Assembly: GCA_034231615.1 (NCBI GenBank)
Contig: CM067317.1
Coordinates: forward strand, 43,285,531 to 43,349,530
Length of the DNA: 64,000 bases
Origin: Meghimatium bilineatum
Taxonomy: Eukaryota; Mollusca; Gastropoda; Stylommatophora; Philomycidae
Direction: 5' to 3'
Of the stretch, positions 51,955-63,779 are shown piece after piece. Every line of letters begins with the position of its first letter. Position 1 is the first letter of the stretch. Made by a program: the position numbers and the translations under genes. A model generated the notes under the pieces. The model did not search any database. It had not been told where the DNA came from and saw only the letters and a list, made by a program, of their open reading frames with translations.

Positions 51955-52555
51955 TTTCACCTCAGTTTGGGTATGAATAGGTAATCTACTATCCTCTCTC
52001 CAAAGGTTTGTTCTGGTACAGACTTTAGGGGGCTCTCAACTTCCGGCAAATATGCGATGTTTCTACGGAGTCGGCCTAATGGATACGGGGCTGACCTAAT
52101 GGAAAAAGCTATTTCTTTTCAGCCCACATTGCTAAGGTTTGAAATCTTTCTTTCATTGGAAGACTTGACAAGGTGACACTTTTCTAATGTATTAACACTT
52201 TTGTGTCTCTACGTTCACTCAGTATTTTACTTTCCCCATTTTCTCCATCTCTGCTATGGGTATTGATTTTATTGCTCCAATGATGATCTTAAGGGCCTGG
52301 TTGTCCACCTTATCTAGCTCATGTAACGTAGTATTTGATGCTGGACAGATCCAGTGAACTCATATTCCAGGTGTATACCTGAATGCCCCGCTGGTAAACT
52401 TTACTAAGTATTTTCCCATTTGCTCTCCATGTGGTTCCACTTAGTTTTCTCAGGATCACTAAATGGCTTCTGGTCTTTGTTGTTGTTTTGCTGATGTGTT
52501 CACTCCATATGAAATATGATTCCAAGATATGTTGGTTGTTTGTCTTCCTTAACAC
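51955..52555 (-). mobile_element. LINE fragment: reverse transcriptase thumb and connection (A-like)
   Basis: The complement encodes HLVILRKLSGTTWRANGKIL, SKVYQRGIQVYTWNMSSLDL, then (shifted frame) DNQALKIIIGAIKSIPIAEM. This is the thumb/connection of I/Jockey-like LINEs, equivalent to RVQNAAMRIILGCTRDT in LINE B. It may be the upstream part of family A, whose RNase H lies elsewhere in the window. It abuts the Penelope-like element. Confidence 0.72.
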
Positions 52556-52598
52556 TAACGCTAACCATAAACAATTTATATTTAAATTAATTATTGAT
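52548..52598. repeat. Foldback repeat family F scrap
   Basis: actaacgctaaccataaac and atttatatttaaattaatta match the arm of 43960-44000. Confidence 0.5.
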
Positions 52599-52599
52599 C

Positions 52600-55500
52600 A
52601 TCATCAAGTGCCGTCTCCGCAACGAAGGTAGGCTGCATGGATCTCCAACATCCACTGTCTCTTGTCTTGGTGGTGCTATCAGCTAGACTGTAACCTGTCC
52701 ATCGTGTGATGTTACTCTCCCAGTTGTATCTCTGCCTACCACTTGCTCTCTTCCCTTTGACATTACCTTCAAGTAAGGTCTTCAATAAGCTGTCATGCAT
52801 TTTAATGTGTCCAAAATATTGTATTTGCCTGATCTTTATTTCTCTTAGTAGTTATTTCTCAATATTAAGTGTCTTTAGCACATCTTTATCTGTTTTCTTC
52901 TCTTTCCATGATGTTCTCCCTATTCTCCTATATACCCACGTCTCAAAGGCATCAATTCGGTCTTCTAATTATTTATTTAGTGTCCATGTTTCTGAGCCAT
53001 ACATTAATATAGAATAATTGTAGCATTTTGTTTAAATTATCATTTTTAACTTGTTTGTAATTTGTTTAGATGTTAATATTTTCTTCATGTCATTTAAAGT
53101 ACTTTTAGCCATTCCTATTCTCCTTTTAACTTCTGTTTCAAATCTGCCATCATTTGTGACTATGTGTCCAAGATATTGATAATGTTTTACTTGTTGTAGT
53201 TTCTCTCCATGTATGTTTATGTTTAGCTCTTGTTCTTCTGTGTCTTTGCTGATTATCATAGTTTGTGTTTGTTGGATATTTATATCCAGTCCATATTCAT
53301 TACTTGATTTATTGACTTGATCTATTAGTCTTTGTAGTTCATGTTCACTTTCCGCCAAATGAACTGTGTCATCTGTATATCTAAAGTTGTTTATTATTTT
53401 CCTATTGATCTTGAGTCCTGGCATTACTTCTATATTTTTTATTCTCTGTGTAGATATTAAATTGACTTGGTGCACCCAAGTCTATTGCACCCTTGTCTTA
53501 CCCCTCTTCTTATTTCTATGTATGGTGAGCAGCTGTTTTCACACATTATTGGTGCAGATTGTTTCCAATATATATTTCTAATCACTCTGATATCTTTTCC
53601 ATCTATGCCTATTTCTTGAAGACATTTGATTAATTTTCGTTGTTGGACAACGTCAAAGGCCTTGCTGTAGTCTATGAAGCAAATATAGAAACTTTTTTGG
53701 ACTTCTATATATTTATTTATCACTAGCCGGATACTCAGTATAGCTTCTCCGGTTCCTTTGTTGTTCCTAAAACCGAATTGTTCTTCACCGACCTCCGTGT
53801 CTATTTCGTTCTTAATTCTTTCATGTATTATATTGAGGAGTAATTTAGCTAAATGACTCATTAGACTTATTGTTCTATATATTCTGTACAGTCCACAGCC
53901 CTGGGCTTCTTAGATAGTGATATGAATATTGATGATGTTAGGTCTTTAGGTATGTGGCCTGTTTCATATATGTCATTACAAAGTTCTGTGATAGTATCCA
54001 CACCAAAATCATTTAGAGTTTTTATTATGTTTTATGTTATGTTGTCGGAGCTTGCAGCCTTTCCATATTTATTGCATTTTCTACTTCTGCTTTCAGTATT
54101 GCTGGTCCATCATTGTTGGTTTTTTTGTTCCGTTGGTCGTCAAACAATTCTGTCACATAATCTGCCCAGCTTGTATTTTTGTTTTATCAAATATTATTTT
54201 TCCATTTTTATCTTTAATGCAGCCACTCCCATTTATAGGATTTTTCTTATTTGTGATCAGCCTTATCTCCTTGTGCATTAATTTTGTGTTCTGTTGTATG
54301 GACATCTCCTCTATTTCACTGCATTTTGTTTCTAGCCATTGTTTTTTCGCTGTTCTGCACATGTTACGTATCTCCTTGTCTATACTTGAGTATTTTGGAG
54401 TATTTTTAACTTTATTTCTTTCTGACATTTTCTCTAATATTTTATCATAACGTTTGTTTGTGCTTGGCTTCTCTTATTGGTAAATTTTCATTTGATGTTT
54501 GAATACTGTTCCATAGGCTGTCCCATTTATTGTCTATTTTCTCTTCTGGATTTTCACTTCTGTATTGTTCAATGCACTCTATCATTAGATGTTCATATCT
54601 ATTCCTTACATCTACCAGGTATTTTTGTTGTATGTCTGGTTGTTTTAGTGCTGATGCGTCTATCTGTGGTTCTTGAACTCTTCTGTGTACGATCTTTTTA
54701 AGTTTGAAATGTATTGTGCACAGCACTGGATTATGGTCAGAGTTGATATCTGCACCTGGATTTGTTTTAGTGTTCTGGACACTATTTCTAAATCTATTGT
54801 TGATCATAATATAGTCTATATGTTTCCTCTTTCTGTCTCCAGGGCTTTTCCATGTATATAATCTTTTATTTTCATGTTCAAAGAATGTATTACATATGAT
54901 CATGTTGTTCTCCTCACAGAACTGTATACGTTTCTCATCTGTCATTTCTTGTCCCTAGTCCAAATTGACCTACAATGTTCTTATGTCTTCCTTTCCCTAT
55001 TTTTACATTCATGTCTCCCATGACTATTAAAATGTCTGTTGATTTTACTTGTTTGAGTAATTGTTGTAGGGCTTCGTAATAATGTTCTATTTCTTCTTCA
55101 GTGTAATCTGTAGTTGGTGCATATGTTTGTATAATGGTCAAATCAAAAGGTTTTGCTTTGATCTTTAGCATCATCATTCTGTCATTATATGTCCAGTACA
55201 CGCTGATATATTTTTTTCTATTTCTTTCCTGATCGGTATTCCTACCCTTCGTTCATGAAAATCTCCTCCTGAATGTATAAAACTAAAAGTTTCCTTTCTA
55301 GTGTACCCAGCATCTTTCCATCTTGTCTCTGCTATTCCTAGAATATCTACATCTAATGCTTCTGCCTCCAATATTAAGTTTTCTAGCTTCCCTGACTGGT
55401 GTAGTGTTCTAACATTCCATGTTCCTATTCTAATATGCTGTTTCCTAATCTTTAGATGTTGTTGATCCGTTGCTTGCCTATGGGGTGTATGTGGTAAGTT

Positions 55501-55660
55501 TCCAGTCTTTTCCACTGTTGCAAGCCAATATTCATTCTTATTCCCAGAACTTGCCTCTTGTACGCCCTACACTTTGCTGTTTCGCTGTCTGAGCCGTTGA
55601 TCCATTTAGATTCCTCCGTTTCGCGCGCCGTCACACCTTTCTTTCTAGGGATGGACATTC
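52600..55660 (-). mobile_element. RTE-like LINE, nearly full-length ORF2 (endonuclease and reverse transcriptase)
   Basis: About 3.06 kb. The likely N-terminal region starts KKGVTARETEESKWINGSDS. Endonuclease: GTWNVRTL (near 55420), AETRW, QTYAPT, VMGDMNVKIGKG (near 55015), TWKSPG then DYIMI, and SDHNPV (near 54738). Reverse transcriptase: LLLNIIHERIKNEID, EQFGFRNNKGTGEAI, CFIDYSKAFDVVQ (near 53680), RRGVRQGC and FRYTDDTVHLAES (near 53375). C-terminus: YLGHIVTNDGRFETEV, RQRYNWESNITRWTGYSLAD and an Asp run encoded by the GAT-type tail. There is no RNase H, as usual for RTE. At least six frame changes and short losses exist, including the SETW block near 53000. The 3' end is at 52596. Confidence 0.93.
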
Positions 55661-55756
55661 CCTATTGTTGCCTTTTGGCTGCCTCTTTTCGAAGAAATTC
55701 TACGCTGTGAAATTAACCATTAACTGGAATAGTAGAGACGACATTTTCTGTCTGTA

Positions 55757-56312
55757 TCGAAGATTCAGACGTATCGAAGATTCAGACGTATCGAAGATTC
55801 AGACGTATCGAAGATTCAGACGTATCGAAGATTCAGACGTATCGAAGATTCAGACGTATCGAAGATTCAGACGTATCGAAGATTCAGACGTATCGAAGAT
55901 TCAGACGTATCGAAGATTCAGACGTATCGAAGATTCAGACGTATCGAAGAAACAGACGTATCGAAGATTCAGACGTATCGAAGATTCAGACGTATCGAAG
56001 ATTCAGACGTATCGAAGATTCAGACGTATCGAAGATTCAGACGTATCGAAGATTCAGACGTATCGAAGATTCAGACGTATCGAAGATTCAGACGTATCGA
56101 AGATTCAGACGTATCGAAGATTCAGACGTATCGAAGATTCAGACGTATCGAAGATTCAGACGTATCGAAGATTCAGACGTATCGAAGATTCAGACGTATC
56201 GAAGATTCAGACGTATCGAAGATTCAGACGTATCGAAGATTCAGACGTATCGAAGATTCAGACGTATCGAAGATTCAGACGTATCGAAGATTCAGACGTA
56301 TCGAAGAGTTCG
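55757..56312 (+). repeat. Minisatellite, 17-bp unit, about 32 copies
   Basis: Unit cgtatcgaagattcaga, almost invariant (one unit has aaacaga). It forms a 225-residue plus-strand open frame with a 17-residue period (RRFRRIEDSDVSKIQTY). The frame persists because no unit has a stop in any phase on this strand. It lies about 100 bp beyond the 5' end of the RTE-like LINE. Confidence 0.98.
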
Positions 56313-56319
56313 CGAATCG

Positions 56320-56980
56320 GAAAAAAAAACTTGAATAATTAACACTTCACCTATAATCGACTAAGAACAAAAATAACAGATCCAACAGGTTGGAACTAAA
56401 TTTGGCATCACACTGCCACCAGCAATACGCTAACCACACCATTGAAACCGCGTAATCCAGAAAACACATATGGAAACACGTCGTCACATTACGGCGAAGG
56501 AAAGTAAAAATAAAATTATTGATAAATAATTTATGTAATATTTAGATGAATTAATCCTAAAAAAAGCAGAGAGATATGGGTTCCAAACAATAAATCCAAA
56601 TCCTTCTATAGAACAAGACTTGCATGCTGATCTCATACGGTATCACATATTCTGACTAATACAACTGACAATTTATTGCTTTGCGCATACTTTGTTTTAC
56701 CAGCAAATGAAAAAAAAAAAAGAGAGACTGAGATAAGCCAAGATAATTTACATTGCGTGAGATCAGCGTGCAAAAGTATCCTAGAGTTGAACATGTTGTT
56801 TGTCTATACTAGTGAAAATTGGTTCAATATGGGAAATCCCGAAGGTAAGGGTAATGTTTATTGACAATCGTCTCTTAGAATGACGCGTTCATAAGTCCTG
56901 CTAGTATTTCTAGATGTTTGTGAAGGGACCTATAGTCGGTGAGTTGACAATAAATAAAAGAGACGTGTTGAAACTGCTTG
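56320..56980. other. No recognised feature; one weak open frame
   Basis: A 62-residue plus-strand frame (56676-56864) follows an A run and has no motif I recognise. aaggtaagg within it resembles a splice donor, but nothing else supports an exon. Confidence 0.4.
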
Positions 56981-56984
56981 AAGC

Positions 56985-57075
56985 ACCCCAGCAATATAAT
57001 GCCATGTTAATGGTATTGGATCAAAGAGCATAAGTCCATGGACCGCTGGATCAGCAACCAACCAAACCAAGCTAG
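56985..57075 (-). repeat. Interspersed repeat R3, copy 3
   Basis: The complement contains gctgatccagcggtccatgg, gctctttgatccaataccat and ggcattatattgctgggg, matching 7742-7815. Confidence 0.65.
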
Positions 57076-57079
57076 CTAG

Positions 57080-57632
57080 GTAGGTAGTTAACGAGTTTGC
57101 CTCTCTTTTGGAAAGGCATGCTCCTTTCAACCAGCAGAAAACAAAGTCCAATTAGGTTATATCAGGAAACACTACCATAAAATATTAGAGGTGACAAAGA
57201 CCCCAATTTAAATTTATATCCACCAACCAATCTTCTTAAAGAACCACTGTTAGAAGTGGGGACTGTGATTGATGTCGAATCCAGTCAGCGATTGGAGGAC
57301 GGGGATAACAGGGGAGGGTGGTTCCCAGCGTATAAGACGTGTACTGAAAAAAAAGGTAAACATGATCTGAAAGGCACATTTGAGTTCCGTGCGTTTCGGT
57401 GGTCAGCCTTGGTCATTTTTTCTTTGGCAAGAGACTCCAAGAATATAAATAGTGGCCAACGAAAAAGACAACAATAATAATTTTTAAAAACCTAATGAAT
57501 GAAGTCTTGATTAATTCTGGACAGATGTCATTTACTGCCGAATGTCTCGGATTGAGAGTTCAAACTTAGGTACACCCCCTCCTTTAGAAAATAAAGACAT
57601 AACATTTAGTACTAGGGTAAAAGTATATATCC

Positions 57633-57669
<37 letters not shown>

Positions 57670-58260
57670 CATATATTTTTTTTAAAAAACACCACCATTA
57701 TTAACGGGCTTGTACCAAAAACAAATATGTAAAAATCTCCTAGAATTGCAGGAATTGTGAATGAAAAGTAGAAAATTGCCTTTTTTAATTAACTACAATC
57801 CCTACAGATGATGTGTCCATGGCCCTGAACGTGGCACAAATAAGATTGGATGATGGTGCAATGCAGCAAGGAATGTTTTTTAACCTCATATCTCCAATAA
57901 TCCGTTAAAACAGTTAGTTAGGCAGACCCCTTGTATCAGTAACCCACTAAAACCTGCATTTTATAGTAACATCTAAATACTAATCGGGAAGGCAGAACCC
58001 TTATGGAGATAAAGAGTTAACAAGCGAGCCAGAGGAACTATAAGTATGCATACCCATCTTGTGCTATATGGAAGTGAGCACCTATAAATTTGCCCATAGC
58101 ACAATAGCGTCGGCTCCAAAACATTAACTTGTGCTCTGAGTATGACTATTTCTGTGCGTATGTTTGTGTGAATTAATGTGTAGATAACGTGATCCGCCAT
58201 CTTGTATGCTGACATCAAATCTCAAATCTTTGTAACACATCACGGCATATTGCGAACCAC
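57080..58260. other. No gene; AT microsatellite
   Basis: (AT)n at about 57638-57665. The open frame 57256-57477 has no known motif. Confidence 0.5.
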
Positions 58261-58265
58261 TAACC

Positions 58266-58267
<2 letters not shown>

Positions 58268-58320
<53 letters not shown>

Positions 58321-58395
58321 GTCGACACAGACACACACAGAGACACAGACAAACACACACACACACACATATGTACATACACACACACACTGTCT
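58268..58395. repeat. (AT)n and (CA)n compound microsatellite
   Basis: (AT)n at 58268-58317, then interrupted (CA)n to 58395. Confidence 0.95.
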
Positions 58396-59010
58396 TTATA
58401 GACCTTGAAGTTACAATTATTAAGACGCTATATCTTTCCAGTGGCAACATATGGTTGTGAGATGTGGGCAATAACATATGTAATGGAAAAGGTTATATTA
58501 GTATTCGAAATGAAATGTTATAGTAAGGTCCTAAGAATATCATAGACAAATAAACGCAGACGTCTGCGAAGACCTGAATATAGAAGACCACCGAAGACGG
58601 ATGTGTTGGGCCATTGGCGCAAATAAAACGGCAACACAACGGATTTCCAATCTCTGGACTACATTCAACTGGAAAATTTGTAGAACCAGTGTCCTGTTAC
58701 AAGAGAAATCCAGCAGGAGTTTGAGAACGAACGCTGAAGAAGAAGAAGAACATAGAAGAACACCGGCTCCTCAAAACTATCCAAAAAAACGCACAAGGTA
58801 ATATTTTTGGGAGATATAGAGATACATAATGGTTTAGAAAGATTGATCATGGAGGGGAAAGTTCCAGGGAAGAGAAGAAGAGGAAGATCAAGACTACGAT
58901 GGGCACATGCAATTGAAGACATTCTGAACATGCCACTATAAGAAAAAAACTGGACAGTTTGCACAGAACCGAGAGGCAGTGAGGACAACGTTCTGTAAAA
59001 GACATCACAT
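58396..59010 (+). mobile_element. LINE C-terminal fragment with nested SINE
   Basis: Left part: KLQLLRRYIFPVATYGCEMW, then AITYVMEKVILVFEMKCYSK, VLRIS (CETW-type block with Glu-Met for Glu-Thr). Right part, after the SINE: RLLKTIQKNAQG and RLIMEGKVPGKRRRGRSRLR, WAHAIEDILNMP, the GKRRRGR terminus. It ends near 59010. The same CETW block occurs at 27313-27445. Confidence 0.87.
58593..58751 (+). mobile_element. GAA-tail SINE, short form, complete, nested in LINE, 13-bp target duplication
   Basis: A 159-bp unit from gaagacggatgtgttgggcc to (GAA)n. Flanked by atagaagaccacc (58580-58592) and atagaagaacacc (58752-58764), one mismatch. Same unit limits as 18406-18565. Confidence 0.93.
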
Positions 59011-59014
59011 GTAG

Positions 59015-59325
59015 ATAGAGTTGATATTCACGCATTGAATTTGTTGAAAGGAATATATCTATTCAATATGGCCTCATTGCCAATTGTGTATTTCCGTGAT
59101 TCAATGTCTATTGTGACTCAGCACATTAGTGTTAACAGATCAGTGTTAACAGACCGAATCGTGCTAAAAGATGAACACAGCGTATTTGTGGTTGAAGGGG
59201 GTGTCTAATGGAAGCAAATATGTTGTAAATGTTATAATAATAGTACTTATGTAAAACACATTTCAATGATTTTTACAATTAGGACACATACTATCAGACT
59301 GTAGGGTATTGGTATGAAAATACAT
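59015..59325. other. No recognisable feature
   Basis: gtgttaacagatca is duplicated at 59130-59152; nothing else. Confidence 0.5.
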
Positions 59326-59329
59326 ATAA

Positions 59330-59830
59330 CAGTATACACGGCAGTTTAATCGTTTCAACCTTAAGGTCTTTTTCAAGAAAACACAAGAGAGTGAACAAAA
59401 AGTAAAAAACATTTTAAAAAATGAAGGCACTATCACAAAATCATTAAACGGCAAATATTTAAGCAGCAGAGACATCTAATGTAACAATGATGTACGTATA
59501 CACAAGCATTGTCATGCAGTTCGCGAATTAACAATATGGGGAATGTTCTTATGTTTCAATGATCGAAATAAAAACAACTATGACCGAAGACAACATGAGC
59601 GACAACACAACGACATCACCACCAAAATCTAAATAAAAGAGTGGTCTGTATTAATACCAAATGGCTTAAATTGAAATATATAGCGATTGTAAATGGAGTA
59701 TCTAGGACTATCATCTGTGGTGCAAGATCTTATTGCAGTGACCTGAATGTCATTCACACCATGATGACCAGAAGCATTGAGATGCACCGCCAAATGAGAA
59801 AGCGATTTATCAACGACCTATAACGATATG
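59330..59830 (-). mobile_element. Penelope-like element 3' part, minus strand
   Basis: The complement of 59640-59830 encodes LAVHLNASGHHGVNDIQVTA, IRSCTTDDSPRYSIYNRYIF, the region just downstream of GIY-YIG in the 50 kb copy (GDGHRGVLDIQVTAIRSCTT). The complement of gtttcaaccttaaggtcttt (59353-59372) is the terminal motif. Broken and truncated; a separate subfamily from the 50 kb copy. Confidence 0.78.
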
Positions 59831-59919
59831 ACATGAAATATAATGATGAAACTGGAAAATGATTGGGTGGCCGTCTCTGCGCAACTTATGTGTGCCATTA
59901 ACACGCGATTGCTTGTTCT

Positions 59920-60485
59920 TACCGCTGTGCATTTCAGTGACGTTAGTCATCGTAGTTTCCGTGACATTCACGTCATTGTAATAAGACCTTACACCACAGG
60001 CGATAGAGCTCGATACGCTCTTGAAAATCGCTACATATTTCAGTTTGGTACCCTACAGCCATTTTGTCTTAATACAGAAAATTCATTAATTTAGATTTGG
60101 GTGGTCGGGCCTTTGTTGTATTGGAGTTCATGTTGTTTTCGTGCATAGTTGTTTATATTTTTCTCATTTCCCATATTTTTAATGTATTTCTCGTTAAGAA
60201 TACTTGTATACAGGCACATCAATGTTACCTTAGATACCTATGCTGTTAAATATCTGCTATATAATACTTTTGTGATATTTCCTTTATATTTACTGTTTTT
60301 ACTGTTTGTTCACTGTTTGTCTTTTATTTTGTTGAAAAGTCCAGTTGTAAATGTCTTGTATATTGTTGTCTGTATTGATTCATACCTATAGTCTGATAGT
60401 ATATGTGTTTATTGTAAAGCTGATTGACCTTGTGCTCCACGTAAATATTGTTGTTATACACCTTTACAGCAGTCACTTATTATCG
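59920..60485 (+). mobile_element. Penelope-like element 3' part, plus strand
   Basis: 59935-60094 encodes FRDIHVIVIRPYTTGDRARY, ALENRYIFQFGTLQPFCLNT, the same C-terminal block in the opposite orientation. The following 390 bases are T-rich, like the 3' flank of the 50 kb copy. With the minus-strand piece it forms a divergent, head-to-head pair. Confidence 0.75.
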
Positions 60486-60489
60486 ATAC

Positions 60490-61420
60490 ATGATGTGACG
60501 TCAAAGTTGAGGCGGTTTAGAGACTTTGAGAGACCTTGAAGAGTTTATTCTGCCCACCGACCAGCTGCTTTCTCCTGAGAAGATCATCATACATCAGATG
60601 TTGTCGGATGCATTTGTTAGGCTTGCGGGCAACATATCAGCATGGCAATCATGCATATATTTGTGTTGCTTGCTAACGCCGACTCGTGAAATGCCAGAAA
60701 ATAACCGAAAACATTACCATTGTAGGCCTGTTTTTATCTACTCATAGGCATTTATGTCGATAGCCATAATTTATTAACGGTATTTTCATTATTAATTACT
60801 ATACTTTTACCGTAATATTATGTCTGGTGTTTAACAACTAATACCCCTGCAGATTTATAATTTCTTTGCCAAAACGTAGATATGAAAAGTTCAGTTTTGT
60901 ATAAACTAAAATTAAGCATAAGACATACACGAAAGCTTAAATTTGGCAGGATATCAATCCGGTTAACAAAGCAATATTAAAGGCTGTTTTGTGATTTCAA
61001 AAAGTGTGAGCAGTTGATACTACTTTTGTATGACGTGTGTGTCTCTGTGTCTCTGTGTGTCTGTGTGTGTGTATGGGGGGAGGGGGGCGTGTTCCTTAAA
61101 AAAGGCTTTATACTTCGTTTTGATTAGCTGTCTTTTGGAAAACCAGTGCAAAAAGGACACGTCTCACCATATTTTAATCTTGATTTATGGTTATGAATCT
61201 AATGTTATATTTTCTTATTGAGGGATGGTTTGAACAATGACATTCTATTTTTTAGAATTTCTGTACAGGTTTGAAAACAGTTCATAGTTATAGGACACAA
61301 AGGCAACAAGTGCAGTGTTGTTGTGTTCTCTCTGTTTGATTCTTCTTCGATTTTTAATTATTGTTTCGATATTAATTATTGAAATGTATTTAGCTTTATT
61401 GTATTTGTTTCGTGTATAAC
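60490..61420. other. No recognisable feature
   Basis: A 73-residue open frame at 60526-60747 has no motif I recognise. A (GT)n-like stretch lies at 61036-61070. Confidence 0.45.
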
Positions 61421-61422
61421 AG

Positions 61423-63148
61423 GGTTCTTCAAAGTGGGAAATAATGTTACCTGGGATGGAGGGTGTGGGTGGGGTGGGAGTGAGGTCGCAGACTTAAAGG
61501 GGAAACGCATAGTCACAAATTATAAACAAAACACAACAAATTACACAATAAATACAGTAATCACTGAATACATTTTTATACACAATAAGACCAGAAAGAA
61601 GTGCAATTCTGTTGATATCAACCAAAGTCTATCGGAAAGCTGGCCGAATTAAGATTATTGAGAACAGTGATAAGCTTCTGCTGAGAACAGGCTGCTTTTT
61701 AAATGCATTGCTATGGAAACATTCTAACAGTTTTCAATAGCAGAAAACATTGGCTTGCAGAAGCAATGAAACCTAGAAATTCATTTTGCAAACTTTATGT
61801 AGAAAGTGTTCTAGCGTGTTCTCAACTTGTGTTTGTTATTGTTTGTATCCATAGAAATTTCTCCTGTTGAAGAACTAACTACATTAAGTTTAAAAAATGA
61901 ATTTCCAGAGTACCTATTTTTAGCGAGTCAGGTAGTCTGGCAGGAGTTTTCGCAAATCATAATGCTGTTATTATAATAGCGAGTCGGGCAATCTGGAAAA
62001 AAAACTTTCGTAAACCATGTTGTTGTATGTATAGTAGCGTGTCGGACACTCTGGCAGGTAGTTTTCGTAAATCATACTGTTGTTTGTATAATAGTTAATC
62101 ATATAATCTGGAAGGAATTTTCATAAATAATATTGTTTATATAATAGCTAGTCGGAAAATCTGGCAGGTAGGTTTCATAAATAATATTGTTGTTTGTATA
62201 ATAGCTAGTCGGACAATCTAGCAGGTAGGTTTCATAAATCATATTGTTGTTTGTATAATAGCTAGTCGGACAATCTAGCAGGTAGTATTCATAAATCATA
62301 TTGTTGTTTGTATAATAGCTAGTCGGACAATCTAGCAGGTAGTTTTCATAAATCATATTGTTGTTTGTATAATAGCTAGTCGGACAATCTAGCAGGTAGT
62401 TTTCATAAATCATATTGTTGTTTGTATAATAGCTAGTCGGACAATCTAGCAGGTAGTTTTCATAAATCATATTGTTGTTTGTATAATAGCTAGTCGGACA
62501 ATCTAGCAGGTAGTTTTCATAAATCATATTGTTGTTTGTATAATAGCTAGTCGGACAATCTAGCAGGTAGTTTTCATAAATCATATTGTTGTTTGTATAA
62601 TAGCTAGTCGGACAATCTAGCAGGTAGTTTTCATAAATCATATTGTTGTTTGTATAATAGCTAGTCGGACAATCTAGCAGGTAGTTTTCATAAATCATAT
62701 TGTTGTTTGTATAATAGCTAGTCGGACAATCTAGCAGGTAGTTTTCATAAATCATATTGTTGTTTGTATAATAGCTAGTCGGACAATCTAGCAGGTAGTT
62801 TTCATAAATCATATTGTTATTTCTAAAATATATTTGCTCAACCCGAGAATGAACTGCCCAAACAGAAGTAGAAGTGTCGTTAGTGCAATGTTGAATACTT
62901 TAAAAATGGATTCATTACTTTTCCTTATATGGAGAACTACTGCTATTGTGCTTGATGTGTGAACAGTATTTTGCCAATGAGACTATGAAGCTATCGAGAT
63001 GAAGTGAACATTTGTAAAAAAATTAATAAAAATAAAATAGAAATATCTGTTTTATAGATATAATTCCTCTAGACTTATTTACGGCCCTAGTTGGTGGCAT
63101 CTATGCGAAAGGAGCCGGTGTGCGGGGAGAATTTTAGAATCACTGATT
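61423..63148. mobile_element. Candidate hAT-like element around the 57-bp array
   Basis: The left end cagggttcttcaaagtggg and the complement of the right end cagtgattctaaaattctc are similar (CAGxGxTTCTxAAA), in the style of hAT termini. The flanks gtgtataa and attcataa agree at only 5 of 8 positions. No transposase was recognised inside. Tentative. Confidence 0.35.
61920..62815 (+). repeat. Minisatellite, 57-bp unit, about 15 copies, diverged at one end
   Basis: Unit aatcatattgttgtttgtat, aatagctagtcggacaatct, agcaggtagttttcata. Units right of about 62250 are almost identical, while those at 61920-62160 are strongly diverged. The minus strand is open for 237 residues with a 19-residue period (MIYENYLLDCPTSYYTNNN), a repeat product. 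Confidence 0.96.
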
Positions 63149-63149
63149 C

Positions 63150-63775
63150 ATAAGGATATACGGTAAAGACATTGAAGCCATCGGTAAAGTATTTAAATAT
63201 GCTCTTTGGCAAATACCAGGGACGAGTTCTTAGGCAAAAGTAAATACAGTCTTACTTATTTTTGTATGGAGAATACATAAAAAAAATTACGTATATTACG
63301 TCATTTCAAAATGTGATCCACATTCCACTGTGAAGGAATATGCACTGAATAGCTGTTGTCTGCTGGAGTAATTCTTTGCTCGCAAAACAGAATGACTTTA
63401 TCAACCGAAGAAAGAGTTTTTGTTTTTTTAAATCGAACAAATGTTTCGAAATGGCGGTCGATGCACATGAATATGACGAGGCGTGTGCAGTCATGCAGTA
63501 GAGCCTGTGGTGGACATTTCCAAAACCTCTTATAATGAAATATCCATTGGTACTTACCAGTTTTCCAAAACAGCGCTGGACCATAACAGTAAGTCAAGCA
63601 AAATGAATTAAACAGGTTACTAAAACACTTACCTTGCCTATTAATAAAAATATATTTAAAAAAGTATAGATAAAAATACATACAATAAAACTAAACAGGA
63701 CAATTCTCCACGTGTCGGCTCAAATTGAACTTTTTTCAAGAGACAAACAACAGAAAACAACAAAATAAAAACAAA
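63150..63775. other. No confident gene; weak minus-strand frames
   Basis: Two overlapping minus-strand open frames (63301-63681 and 63306-63584) share no motif I can name. The 126-residue one begins with a low-complexity aromatic stretch. Without homology I do not call either a gene. Confidence 0.35.
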
Positions 63776-63779
63776 ATAG

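Noticed and set aside
55665-56342. 225-residue plus-strand frame with 17-residue periods
   Set aside because: All three phases of the 17-bp array are open, so the frame carries no evidence of selection.
56676-56864. 62-residue plus-strand frame as a host exon ending at a gtaagg donor
   Set aside because: A single donor-like match without acceptor, homology or neighbouring exons is not enough.
62099-62812. 237-residue minus-strand frame with 19-residue periods
   Set aside because: Translation of the 57-bp array only.
63301-63681. 126-residue minus-strand frame as a host exon
   Set aside because: No motif, splice pair or frame agreement; an overlapping alternative frame is nearly as long. 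Left as unassigned.
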